This document shows, piece by piece, positions 25,303 through 37,224 of a DNA stretch of 54,110 bases. Source of the stretch: Mycogone perniciosa (Eukaryota; Ascomycota; Sordariomycetes; Hypocreales; Hypocreaceae); assembly GCA_025331125.1 (NCBI GenBank), contig JAOALB010000078.1:1-54110 (forward strand). The letters are read 5' to 3'. The translations under genes and the position numbers were made by a program. A model generated the notes under the pieces. That model was given only the letters and a program-made list of their open reading frames with translations, did no database searches and had not been told where the DNA came from. The first letter of the stretch is position 1, and each line of letters starts with the position of its first letter.

Positions 25303-25679
25303 TATTATAACCTGACTAGGCCAAGGCCTGGGTCCAGCGGAATATCGAAACAATAGGCTAATAGGAATATAATCACTAGGGTATATACTAAATCATTAAT
25401 AATTAAGGATATATATAAGTAATTATAAACGTTAAATTATTAGGAATATAGCTATATTCTTTAATAATTATTACAACTCTCCTTTATATATATATAACTG
25501 GCTTATTATTCATTCAGTATAATTATTTAAATAGTCGTTAATAAATTACATTTACTAAAACCGCCTGTTTTATATAATTATAATTATATTACCTGCTTTA
25601 ATATTTATTTTTAACCTTTCTATTAATATAAACCTATAAACTTTAATTTAACTATTAAGAATTAACCTAGATTATTATA
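25303..25679 (+). repeat. Gypsy-4 5' LTR (U3 type B)
   Basis: This 377-bp LTR starts TATTATAACCTGACTAGGCC, a mutated TGTTACGACC start, and ends GATTATTATA. Its U3 holds the inverted repeat around GGCCAAGGCC and a second palindromic stretch near GAATATAGCTATATTC. Confidence 0.8.
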
Positions 25680-28600
25680 CGTTAACGACTTTTATTTAAA
25701 GGGCCACTAAAAATCCTAAGCAATATTATAAATATATCTACTACAGTATCCTCTTTTAATAACCCTAATACTCTACCCTTTATTCCACCTCCTCGCTAAA
25801 GGCAGGATAATAATAGAGATAATAATATAAATAAAAGTAAAAATAAAAATAAAGTCAATAAAATAAAGTAACTCTACATTTATATAAAAAAGGCCTTTTA
25901 ATATATAAAAGTTAACTATATAAAATAAAAGCAATACTATTAATACCTAGTTATTAAAAACGCTAGGCTTAGTTAAATAATTTACTAATAGCAAGCAACT
26001 ATTATAAACTTGCAAAATTAAACGCTGCCTGCACTTAATCTAAACCCTATACTAAACCTTAAAGGAAACTAACCTTTAAAGGATTTAAAAGAGTTGCTTA
26101 GATTATAACCCTTTAAGCACTTTAATAGAAATATTATAATACTTTAACTATTTTTTATTTAACTATATAACTATTTTACTTACTTTTTAATTAATTTTAA
26201 TATAAAGAGTAGTAAAGTTCTTTTAACTATTAAATAACTTAAAAGGAATACCTTAAAGGGATTTAAACCTATTTAAAGGGATTTCCTTATTAATAAAGCT
26301 AATACTAATAAATAAATATAAACTATATTCGCTAATTATAATTAATTTAAAGAAAAGCTAAAAAATATTTTTAATAATATTAATAAAGAATACACTATAA
26401 GAAATAAATTTATAAACTTAATCTAGAAAAGAAAATATTTTAATTATACTATATACTTTAAAAACTATACTTTTAAAGTTAAATAAAGAAATTCTGCTTT
26501 TATTAAACGCTTTTATAATAAATTTAAGCTAAAAGTTAAAAAGGAAGCCTATAAATTCCTTTAAAATAAAGGCATTATTAAGTTTATTAAAAAATATATA
26601 AATACAAGTAATTTACTTTATAAACTCTATTTAAATATGAAAAAGATAATAGTAATTTAAATAAGTTTATAAATATTAAAGATATATAAATTAAAGCAAA
26701 AAGCAATAAAAATATATTACTAGCTTTAATAATAAAAGACTTAATTAAATAAATCTAAATACTATTTAAAAGGGAAAAGTAAAAGTTATTTATTATAACT
26801 ATAATAAACTAGGATATATATTAAAAGGCTGTAAAGCTTTATAAAAGCTAAAAACTAATAAACTTTAAAAACCTGCACTAAAACCTAAACGAAAAGTTAA
26901 TATAGTTTTAAAAATTAGTAATTATATATTACTTAACTAGACTATATACTATAATAATAGCTGCTTTATTTATAAATCTAAGAAAAATAAAAGCAGATAA
27001 TACTTAAAATAACTTAAAAGATATTTATAATAAACTAAAAGGGATATCAATTAAAACTTAAATCTTTAACTGGTAAAGGCATTTTTAAAAAAGATAAAGT
27101 AAATAAAGATTTACTTTACTTAAATAGTTTAATAAAATAAAACCTAAACTTTAATTATATTAAATTAAATAAGGATAATAGTATGTTAAATAAATAGATA
27201 ATTATTATAATTAACTATTAATATTTTAATTAAATTACTGCAAGTAATAAAAGATAAACTAATAGCAGTAACTTTAATAATAAAGATAAAAGTAACCCTT
27301 TATAATATAGACTATTACTATATAATACGATACTTTTAAAACTAGAAAATATACTGCCTATAAACAGTAACTTTAAAGGTAAATTTAATAAATACTATTT
27401 AAACTTAATTAAAAGAGTTGCTACAGGTATATAATAAAATAGGTTAAATCTATACCTATATAGACAGCTTTATATACACAATAAAGCTAATAATAAAATA
27501 ACTATTAAAGCTATTTTAACTACTTTAGCTTATAAATAAAGCCTATATATTTTTATATATAAAGAGACTATACTGTAAATAACTTTATTTATAAAAAAGA
27601 CTATATTATATCCTAGGTTATTTATATTATATATAAGTATATAGTATACTTTTAAAAGAAAGTAAAGTATAATGCATTTTCAATTAAAATCCTATTCCTC
27701 TTTATAAAATAAATATAGGATTATAACGCTTTTAAAAAGTAAATTATAACTATATAGTATTAAAACTTTAAAATTATTATTATTAAATTAAATACCGAAA
27801 CTTTAAAGGAATACTATTAACTATAAAGACTTGAAAGATATAAATTTAAAGGATATTATATTTACTGCTAAGAGAAATTAATAAAGTAATATTTCCGCTA
27901 TAATAAAAGGTTTAAATACAATCAATAATACTATTGAAAATGCAATAGCCTAAAGTGCATTATAAATAAGCGAAATAACTTATAAAGTTAGCATTTATAA
28001 TAAACTAATAATACCTTATATTTATTACTGGATTATATATACTATTAAAAGGATAAATATATTATTTATTTATAAAAGAAACTTTAAAAATAGAAAATAT
28101 AAAAATATATAAAGTATAAACCTACGTTAAAGGATAAATAGATTAAGTAAATTATATAAAGGTTATATAGAAACTAGTTTAACTTTATTACCTATAAAGG
28201 AACTGCTTATAATAAAAGAAAATAGTATTTACTTTAAGGAACCTTAATTAACTGCAAAATCTATATAAAAAGAAAAAAATTAAAAAATAATTAATATTAC
28301 CTATAAAAAGGCTATAAAGTAATAATTAATAAATTATATCTTTTAAAATATTAAATAATAAAAGTAATAATAAATATTTATTATATTTTAAATTAAAGAT
28401 AATAGTTCAAGGATATTAATTATATATATTAATAAATAATAAAGCAATAAGCAATTTTATTGCACCTATAACTATAAATTACTTATAGTTACTTTAAAAA
28501 GAGAAAACTAAACTATATTAATATTATTAAATAAAAAGAAAAGCTTTAATATATAATAATAGATAAGTTAAATAAAAGATTAATTATTTTAAAGCTAAAA

Positions 28601-31600
28601 TCGCTAAATATAAAAAAGTAGTTTTTTATAATATAATAAATATTAACAAGTATAATATTATTTTCGGTTATTTTTAATTAGAATGCAATAACTTTAATAT
28701 TAATTAAGAAAACAGCTAGCTTTATTAGTGTAATAATAAAGCTTTTTTAGTAATTAAAATTATTAAAAAGTATTTAACAGTAAAGAAAGAATCTTAAAAT
28801 AAAAAACCTTTAAATAAATTAATAAAAGGAATTAAAAAAGTTACTTTTAGTTTAATTATAGAAATAATCTATTTAAAAATAAAACTTAAATAAAGTAAAG
28901 GGAAAAATAAATAAATTTAAAAAATAATTGCCTTTTTATAAAAAGTATTTAATAATATTAATAGAATACTTAAAATAAAAAGCTTTAAAATAGCAGTATT
29001 ATTAAAATAATTATAAAATATTCTTAAAGAATATTAAGAATATAATAAACTATTTAATAAAATACTTAATATAAAACTATTAAAATACAGTTAATAGGAC
29101 TATATAATTAAACTTAAAAATAATATAAGTATTACCTGTTATAAAATTTACAATTTAAATAAAAAAAAGCTTAAAAGCCCATATAACTATTTAAATAATA
29201 TATTAGCTAAAAGGTATATTTAACCCTTTTTATTAAAAGTAAACTATTTAATTATATTTAAATTAAAAGAAAAAGGTAAATTATACTTAATTATAAATTA
29301 CTAATAGTTTAATAAAACTATTATTAAAGATAAAACTTTATTACTATTAATTATAAAATTATAAAATAAAGTATATAAGAAAAAGTAGTTTATAGCGCCA
29401 AACTTTAAAGGCGCTTATAGCTTTATTTAAATTGAAGAAAAATATAAATAAATAACTGCTTTTTAAATTAAATATAGTTTATTTAAATATTTAATTATAC
29501 CTTTTAATTTTATTTATACCCTTATAATATTTTTAAAGATAATTAATAATATATTAAAAAAAGACTTGAATATTTTTATAATTATTCATTTAAATAATAT
29601 TTTAATTTTTTTAAATACTTTTAAAGAATATAGAATATATATCTATAAAGTATTATAAATACTATAAAATATTAAATTATTTATAAAACTTAAAAAACGT
29701 CAATTCTATATATAAAAAGTTATTTTCTTAAAGTATATTATTACTTTTAAAGAAATTTATATAAATCTATTAAAAGTATAAACAGTAAAAGATTAGGTTA
29801 TACCTATAATAATTAAAGAAGTTTAAAGTTTTTTAAAATTTATTAACTATTACTAATAATTTATTAAAGGTTATAAAAGTATTATATAAACTCTCTATAA
29901 ATTTACCAAAAAAGATTAAAAGTTTTTATAAGTATTAAGTATATAAAAAGCTTTTAATAAACTTAAATAATATATTTTAAACAAACCTATATTTATTATA
30001 TTTCATTTATTTAAAGAAATAAAAGTTAAAATAAATACTTTTAATATTACTATAAAAGCTTAGCTTAATTAAAAGGATAAAAATAATAAATTATACTGTA
30101 TTGCCTTTTACTTAAAGTATTATATAACGCAGAACTAAACTATTTAATATATAATAATAATTCCTTACTATTATTTTTATATTTAATAAATAAGAATACT
30201 ATTTATTAAAAGAAATATATAAAATTAAGGTATATATTAACTATAAAAATATTATATACTTTATAATAGTTTAATAACTTTCTAAAAGGCAGATCTGCTA
30301 TATAATATACCTTTTAAAATTCGACTATATCCTAATCTATTAAAAAGGATCTGAAAATAAATAAATAAATGCATTTAGCAGATAAGCTAACTATAATTAA
30401 GGAAAAATCGAGTATATTAAATAGATTTTGAAATAAACCTTTAAAGAATATTTCTAATAAATAATACTTTAAACGATATATAAAGTATTTAGCAGTAATA
30501 CTATACTTTAATATATTAAAAAGTATTATACTATTTAATATAATAATAGATTTTTAAAAGATATAAAGTTTAATAATAAAGGAATTTAATAATAAAATAA
30601 AAAGATTTAGATTTTAAATAAACTTTAAAGAAATATAGTTATAACTGTTTATTAATATTTAATATATAGATATAAAGGTATTTATAAAACCTATAAATAA
30701 ATTTAAAAGTATTTCCAGTTTTAAAGGCTTAAAAAAGTTATATAAAATATTATTTTTTAGTATATAATATATAAAATAGTTAAACCTTTAAAATATAAAC
30801 TATATAATAAACTTTAACTTTTACTAGTACTAAAATAACTATAAAAGTTAATTTTATTAAACTTTATTATTAAACTACCACTATCTATGAAACTAAAAAT
30901 AAAGATTAAATATAATAGTATTTTAATAATTATAAATTAATTTATTAAATACTTTTATTTCCTCTTATATAAAAAAGTAATAAATATAAAAACACTAATT
31001 TATATATTCTTGCAATTTATTATAGTTAACTATAGAATTCCAGCTAAAATTATTTTTAATTAAAGATTAAGCTTTAAATTTAAATGCTAGTAAATATTTA
31101 TAAAGTAATTAAATATAAACAATAAGTTTAATACTGCCTATTACCTATAAATCAATAAATAAATAAAATGCATCAACTAGATTATTAAACTTTACTTAAA
31201 AAGTTATATTAACTTTAATTAAAATAATTAAGTAAAAAAGTTATTAATTATATAAATATTTTATAATAGTAATATTTTAAAGTAAATTAAACTTAGCTTT
31301 ATATACACTAATTACAGCTTTATATTAAATATATATAAAGTGCTAAGGAAAGGCCTATATATTAATAAAGTATAAATTAAAGCCGAAAATATAAAGTAAT
31401 TATATGAAGAAATATAAGTATACTTTTACTTTATATAAGAAAGAATAAAGAAGTATATTAATAAATATAAATTAAAGGGATTAATCTTTAAAAAACGAGA
31501 TATAGTTTACTTATACTATTATTCGCTAAAAAAAAGGCTATAAATATTAAAATAATGCAACTAAGCAATAAATTAAATTTACTTAATATTTTACATTTTA

Positions 31601-32239
31601 CTATTTAAAAAAGCATTATAAAATAAATTAAAAAATAAATTAACTATAGATTTAATTAAAGTCCTAGCAATTAAAAAGAAATATAAAGTTAAAGAAGTTA
31701 AAGCTATAAAAGCAGAAAATAATAAACGCTAATACTTAGTTAAATAGAAAAACTATAAAGAGGAATATAACCTTTAAGAACTTAGAGAACATTTAAAGAA
31801 TACCTTGATAAAACTTTAACACTTCCATTAAAATTTAAGTCTTTAAGTAAAGGGTTACCGAATACGATATTCTAATTAAATATATCTATACTACTAAAAG
31901 ACTAAATATTAATAATAGCCTTTAACTTAATGCATTTAAACTTATTTAATTTATTTAATAGATTAGCGCTATAACGCAATATTTTAACCCTATATAACTA
32001 TACTTATAACTGCTACTCGCGAAAATAACTTAATTACACAAAATGCTTATTTATTAAAGCAGTTAACACTATTATCTATTACTGCTATTCTAATAACTTA
32101 CACTTAATAGTATACTCTTTATTTTTAATATACTCCTTTTCAGCTATTAAACAATATACTATAAATATTAGAAATAACTTATAATAAACTAAAAAAGATA
32201 TATACTAGCTGCTAAAAAGATACTATTTCTATTATATAT

Positions 32240-32640
32240 TTTGCCTTAACAGGTATTTTGTCGAGGGGGAATCAGCGCTCTAAATATATATATACACCAA
32301 CAATAACCGGAATAGAGCGCGGGAACCGCGCTCTTAATAGAACCACAAAGCCGTAATTGAGTAATATAAAGGCTAAAAGATACTGCGAATCATTTGATTA
32401 TAATGTCTGCAGTCGAAAGTAACTAACGGTTACCTCTTTACGCCTTAACGGCTGTGAAAATACAGGTAAGGGTAGTGTATTAAGGGAGAACGCGGGTTGA
32501 TCCTGTTAAACTAGGTCTATCTGTTTATCTTTATAGTCTTATGCCTCCCTAATCTAGTAGTTGCTTAAATAAGCAACTAACTTTACTCGGGTAGGCTAGT
32601 AAGAAGGACTGTAAATGCATTGGGTATATCAGTTACCCCC
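32240..32640. mobile_element. TIR DNA transposon, copy 2, inside Gypsy-4
   Basis: This copy of the 2175-2827 element shares its internal TATTTTGTCGAG segment, a GAGCGCGGGAACCGCGCTC palindrome and the complete right end, which finishes GTATATCAGTTACCCCC at 32640. It also has the subterminal palindrome GTTGCTTAAATAAGCAAC (32564-32581). It is much less RIP-mutated than copy 1, so it shows the TIR well. The left end is unclear: a degenerate start may lie near 31853, otherwise the element is truncated at about 32240. No coding frame is present. Confidence 0.7.
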
Positions 32641-32933
32641 GACAAAGTATACTCTTTATAATAAAAATAGCCTATAGCTATTTTATAGGGAATACTTTAC
32701 TTTTTATAAAATAAATATAATATAATAAAGATATTAATAGTATTAATAATTAATATAGCTATAGTATAATTCTGCGAGGATTTAGTAAATTTAGGAACTT
32801 TCCGCTATTTTGCAATACTATAAGGCATAGTTGGATAAAAACAGAAAAGAAATTAAAAGGAAGAAAATTTATAAAGAAAAGGGATAGCTATATAATAGGT
32901 TTTAGGGATAAAATTAATAGGAGGGGGATATTA

Positions 32934-33310
32934 TATTACAACTTAACTAGGCTATAGCCTAGGTCTAGCAGAATATTAGAATGACAGGCTAATAAAAATA
33001 TAATTACCAACGTATATACCGAATTATTAATAATTAAAGATATATTTAAGTAATTATAAACCTTAAATTATTAAAAATATAGCTATATTCCTTAATAATT
33101 ATTATAACTCTCCTTTATATATATATAACTGGCTTATTACTTATTTAATATACTTATTTAAAAAGTTATTAATAAATTACATTTACTAGAACCGCCTATT
33201 TTATAGAATCGTAACTACGTTACCCTGCTTAATATTTATCTTTAACCTCTCTGTCAATATAAACCCATAAACCTCGGTTTAACTGTTAGGAATCAACCCA
33301 GATTATTACA
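32934..33310 (+). repeat. Gypsy-4 3' LTR (U3 type B)
   Basis: This is the same length (377 bp) and type as the 5' LTR. The last 80 bases (33240-33310) keep near-normal composition, like positions 1-74. The LTR end marks the inner edge of the AT-rich block about 400 bp before the gene island. Confidence 0.8.
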
Positions 33311-33969
33311 ATATATATATATATATATACTAATACTTTATTATTAATTACTATAAAAGGCTATACCTATAATAAACGCTAACCTTTTATTAATATTACC
33401 TTGAATTATTTAATATATTATATAAAATCTATATTTTTTGTTAATTTATTTATAAAGAAAATTAAAACACTATATTTATAAAAGTAATATAATATTATAT
33501 AAAGGGACCTTTGATATGTATTTATAATACTATAATTAATCCTAGTATAATATATCCTTTTACTTTACTAGGATTAGTGGCCTTATCACTATAAAACGTT
33601 AATAGTATAGTATTATTATTATTATTAAAATAAAGGAAAATAATAGGTATAAAATATCCTACAAATATTATAGTATAACTTGCTTGCAAGTTAATTTAAG
33701 GGGAAAGTCAACTTGATTTATAAAAATCGACCTTTAGAATAAATTGAATTAATTAAACTTGGATTGTGGCCAGCGTTGTCTAAGCCTACATAGCGGGTCA
33801 GTATCGTATCCGACATCGATGGTCCCCCTCACTACAACTTCCTCCTTTTTTTAACCAAACAATAAATAGTAGGGTCCACCTCGAGAGTAGCACCGGATTT
33901 ATAGTCGATGCTGTCAGGATATCTTCGGCATTCTCCAGTCTTGGGTAGCCATCAGTGTGTATATATACC
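33311..33969. other. Transition from AT-rich block to gene island
   Basis: The AT-rich character fades between about 33660 and 33760 and balanced sequence follows. Beyond the stop codon of the DUF7703 gene this serves as its 3' flank. A short inverted repeat ATCCTAGTA..TACTAGGAT lies near 33540-33571. No gene is seen. Confidence 0.6.
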
Positions 33970-34914
33970 TCAGTTATATCTTTTGTCCGCCGGATTCACC
34001 GCGACAGACACCTCCAGGGTCATTTGGCTCTTCCCGCTTCGTTCTGGATGGACCGCTTCCATCTGTTGTCGTCCATTATCTCGGGTATTATCTATAGCAT
34101 TCGTGTGCATGCGGTTGAGCGAGCTTATACTTGTCAGGTCTTTCCGCATACTTGCCAGCTCAACGAGCCTGTTGAGAATGCTAAACTCCAACTTCAGCTT
34201 AAGGCTATAAACGAGGGGCTTAAATGATATCTGGATGTTGTAGATGCCTGCGTACTCGAGCCCGAGGACAGCGATGTCGAGTAGGATAACGATTATATTG
34301 ATAATTGTTAAGTGCGTCATGATGCCCCGCGCTGTTCCTTGTACCTGAATGCTGTTCTGAAGCCTCCGGAGCTTGGCAGTCTCCCAAATATATAGGCCTG
34401 ATATAATGGACTCTTGAATGAAAAAGGCGGTGAGCTCGATTCTTTCGTAGACCGCATACGGCACCAAATATGGTCCAGGGTTGGATGAGTTGGCGCCGGA
34501 AGCCAGAGCCAATATAGGGATATAACAGACAATGGTGGTAAAGATAATCATAGCCCGGACCCACCATAAGTGGGTAGGGTTATTGTCCACAAGGTGTAGG
34601 CGTGAATATAACACAACCGATTGGCCGTTTACCGTAGCGACCCAACCGACAAATATTATAGGAATATAGACGCCAGGAATATTGCAGAGTGATAGGCCCT
34701 TGATCAATAAACCGATGACAAGAGGGGCTATGCCCCAGGTGGCAACGACAAAGCTCCAAAAGTAGAGACCTCTGTGCTTTTTGAAGGTAACGAAGATAAT
34801 AAAGCTGAGCTCGGCGATATTGTAAAGTGCAATGCTGAAGAAGACAATAATTGCGACTTGGGCAGGGCCGAGAGTAGAGGTGCCGCCTGACACGCCCGGA
34901 TCGTCAAGTGCCAT
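33970..34914 (-). CDS. DUF7703-type integral membrane protein
   Basis: An intact 314-residue protein with no intron needed. Hydrophobic segments lie at about residues 17-42, 50-71, 81-104, 118-139, 160-178 and 200-220, with a weaker one at 224-245, so six or seven membrane spans are likely. The polar C-terminal tail (about residues 255-314) is probably cytoplasmic. The N-terminal signature around NIAELSFIIF, the following KKHRGLYFWS loop and the WVATVNGQSVVLYSRL segment match my recollection of the fungal DUF7703 family, which has no established function. The start at 34914 is the first Met, just before the first span. Codon use and composition are normal, in contrast to the broken genes further right. 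A solo LTR begins 172 bp upstream. Confidence 0.8.
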   Translation of the reverse strand: MALDDPGVSGGTSTLGPAQVAIIVFFSIALYNIAELSFIIFVTFKKHRGLYFWSFVVATWGIAPLVIGLLIKGLSLCNIPGVYIPIIFVGWVATVNGQSVVLYSRLHLVDNNPTHLWWVRAMIIFTTIVCYIPILALASGANSSNPGPYLVPYAVYERIELTAFFIQESIISGLYIWETAKLRRLQNSIQVQGTARGIMTHLTIINIIVILLDIAVLGLEYAGIYNIQISFKPLVYSLKLKLEFSILNRLVELASMRKDLTSISSLNRMHTNAIDNTRDNGRQQMEAVHPERSGKSQMTLEVSVAVNPADKRYN

Positions 34915-35085
34915 ATCGCCTGCCTAGCAGCCTAGAAATATATAGGCTTAAGCAAGCCTAGAAGCGTGCAAAACTGAATCACGATGTATAAGAGCTAATA
35001 AAGAGAGATAGGTGATATGAAGGTGTGTTTCCGAGAACTGTGTCTGTTTGTTAGACTTGCGTGTTTCAAGGCATTAAAGCGATGA

Positions 35086-35463
35086 TATCACGACCTGTCT
35101 AGGTTAAAGACCAGGTCACGGGAATACGGGAGAACGTCGGACGCAATAACCAATCGGAAAGAAATAATCACTACAGAGGAAATGATCGCTTATACACTAA
35201 CTACACCAAGACCGTAATCACTATAAACGCACACTAAAGGAACTCAGCGATCACTATATATCTCTTTTTATTTATAAGACTGGATAAGTTACAATTATTT
35301 AGTATAGTTACTTAGACAGCCGTTAGCTATAGTATTATTTAAATTAGTTAGTTTTATAGAATTGTAATAATAATATACTGCTTAGTATTCTCCCTGACCT
35401 TTCTGCTAATCTAAACACTGCAAGCTTCGGTTTAGTTAATAAAAATTATCCCGGATTGTTATA
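35086..35463 (+). repeat. Solo gypsy LTR (U3 type D) upstream of the DUF7703 gene
   Basis: This 378-bp segment runs from TATCACGACC (a near-match to TGTCACGACC) to GATTGTTATA. The 3' half aligns with all other gypsy LTRs of the window; the 5' half is a fourth U3 type with the inverted repeat GACCTG..CAGGTC. No gag-pol adjoins it, so LTR-LTR recombination probably removed the interior. TAAAG occurs directly after it and again 6 bp before it, a possible but imperfect target duplication. Mutation is much lighter than in the AT blocks. It lies in the presumed promoter of the DUF7703 gene and about 85 bp before the UstYa start. Confidence 0.75.
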
Positions 35464-35547
35464 TAAAGCCTAGCGTTTATAAACTTTTAACATTTAACTG
35501 TAAAAAAGGAAGCTAAAGGTGGTCCCCTTCTTCTGACTTAGAGGATT

Positions 35548-36637
35548 GTGACTGATGATCAGTACCTTCTCAGTCAAGACTACACTCTCAACAAAGACAG
35601 ACAACAAAAGTGGACAAACTGGACTTTCTTAGCTGTGAATACCTTTGGTTTGCTGCTTAATATTGGATTGGTGCTTATGATGAGCGTCCCCAGGACTACT
35701 AGAGTAGCTGAAAAAGTCAAGGATGTTCGTTTACCTCACACCGGTATGTTTATAAGCCCGAGTTCTTATCGCATTGAAACACAGTAGTAGAAATCTTACA
35801 CAAACGCAGATTGGATAGCTCCCGCGATAGAACTAGACCTTCGAACCTTCGATCATAAATTTGGAATTAATGGTCCATTCCGTGGAAAACCCCGCCCCGA
35901 ATTGGACAGCGCCTGGCCTGAACCAGTAAGAAGCAAGTCAATCACAACTCTTTGCCAGGTACTTATCAGAGTTCTAACATCTCAGTAGACTACACCATTC
36001 GAGTCCCCAAATCCGGATGGCGGAATGCAAGCTTTGCTTCAAGAATCCTTCTGGAGTTCCAAGATGAAAAAGGTGGGATCATGGGAACATTCAGCCTTCT
36101 ACACAATTTGCATTGCCTAGTTTGTCACTTGAATTTATACCTAATCTTGGTAAACCAATTACTTACAAGGGCATAGAAAAATATTCGACTGTACATGCTT
36201 CCGGAATATTATCCAGAGATGGCGGAAATGTACAAGGCAACCCCAGAAGAACCGATACCGGAGCACATTGGTCAAGATTTCCATACCATATCCCACTTGT
36301 GATGCTCCCACTTGTGATGATCGCTAACAAACAAAGTACAGATCACTGTATCGACATGTACGATGAAATTTCGAAACGGATTTGACCCCGGATGTCTTGC
36401 TAATCTTCTAGTAGCCTCCGCCAGTCAGAGCTTTGCCACGCAGATATGTCGCTCATGGTTGTTGAGTGGCATGAAGATGATAGGCGACCGGTCGACATCC
36501 ACCACGCGCAACACGTCTGCACAAATACCGACAAAGTGAATAAATTTCTGGCAGCAAACTCCTTCCCGCCTTTTGGTTCTATTCTTGTACATCCATGGAC
36601 CGGTATGCACATTCCAGCTGTTTTGAATTCCTTCTAG
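35548..36637 (+). CDS. UstYa-family (DUF3328) oxidase-like protein, six exons
   Basis: Inferred exons: 35548-35743, 35810-35925, 35970-36119, 36177-36270, 36342-36357 and 36415-36637, giving 264 residues with all phases consistent. Introns are 66, 44, 57, 71 and 57 bp, mostly GT..AG with CTAA-like branch sites (for example GCTAAC at 36323). A single N-terminal membrane span (residues 24-45) precedes a lumenal domain. The family hallmarks are both present: HNLHC (residues 149-153) and HIDHC (184-188), with YYPEM between them. UstYa proteins catalyse oxidative cyclisation or other oxidations in ribosomal-peptide (ustiloxin, phomopsin) and some NRPS pathways. Length is typical and no damage is seen. 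The 44-bp intron and the 16-bp fifth exon are the least certain parts of the model. Confidence 0.8.
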
Positions 36638-36836
36638 TTGTCTGTTCCAAATATGCTAACCAGTTCATCAGGGGCAAGTCCTTACTGATGTTATTCAATA
36701 AATCAAAAGGACAAGTGGTGCCATTACATTTTTGGGCGGTCTGGTCGTACTCCAGCATATTGTTGGTCATAAATTGTGTGGTAGTCAAGGCTAAACGACG
36801 TGGATAGACAACTTGTAAATAGTTGATGGAGCACAC
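36579..36836 (-). CDS. Small unclassified ORF, possible gene fragment
   Basis: An 85-codon open frame on the minus strand overlaps the last 59 bp of the UstYa gene. Residues 23-68 or so (for example CNGTTCPFDLLNNISKDLP) read like a real folded or secreted protein, with two Cys in CNGTTC and a potential glycosylation site. No signal peptide or known motif is evident and no coding extension is visible upstream. I do not recognise it; it may be a broken gene end or a chance frame. Confidence 0.25.
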   Translation of the reverse strand: MCSINYLQVVYPRRLALTTTQFMTNNMLEYDQTAQKCNGTTCPFDLLNNISKDLPLMNWLAYLEQTTRRNSKQLECAYRSMDVQE

Positions 36837-36837
36837 G

Positions 36838-37224
36838 TATATATCTGAGGTATTGGACTAATATTATAAAGAAAGAGTCCACTGACCTATTCTAGTCGTC
36901 CTACTGGAATCTCGCCCCGGTGTGAGTTGTTAGTAATCTGAGCTCAAACATCAGCCTCCTGACCGTGGCACTTAGCTTACAACCAGCATTTCACTTTCAC
37001 AGTAACGGGCAAAAACTGCCAACTATTTCCTGTTCTACCTTATATGCTCGGTTTTAAACGTTGGATCAGTTGTTAAGCATGACAATGTCCAGCCAGAGAT
37101 CTATCAGAATATCGAGTGAAGATCAAAGAGCTACGACATAACACCAAGTCAAAGCAGCTTGCTTGCACGGGTAAGAAATCTGGAAGGGAAAGTGGATTTT
37201 CTAGCAGGATTCCTTTTATGCCAT
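36838..37224. other. Intergenic, 3' ends of converging genes
   Basis: Balanced composition with no convincing frame on either strand. It separates the 3' end of the first UstYa gene from the 3' end of the broken second one. Confidence 0.5.

Larger units (their letters stand above)
25303..33310 (+). mobile_element. Gypsy-4: full-length chromovirus with two LTRs
   Basis: Paired 377-bp LTRs (25303-25679 and 32934-33310) bound an 8008-bp element. A 5-bp duplication ATATA flanks it (25298-25302 and 33311-33315), weak evidence because the area is low complexity. A purine tract (GGAGGGGG, about 32920-32927) precedes the 3' LTR. The interior is collinear with Gypsy-1: gag about 26080-26990, protease about 28440, RT about 29200-29620, integrase about 30650-31400 and chromodomain about 31680-31770. 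It is heavily stop-laden and coding for nothing. A TIR element sits between the chromodomain and the 3' LTR. The 3' LTR is visibly less mutated than the 5' LTR near its end. Confidence 0.85.

Noticed and set aside
33908..34227. Plus-strand open frames of 90-100 codons
   Set aside because: They are antisense to the DUF7703 gene, whose membrane-protein frame is far more convincing.
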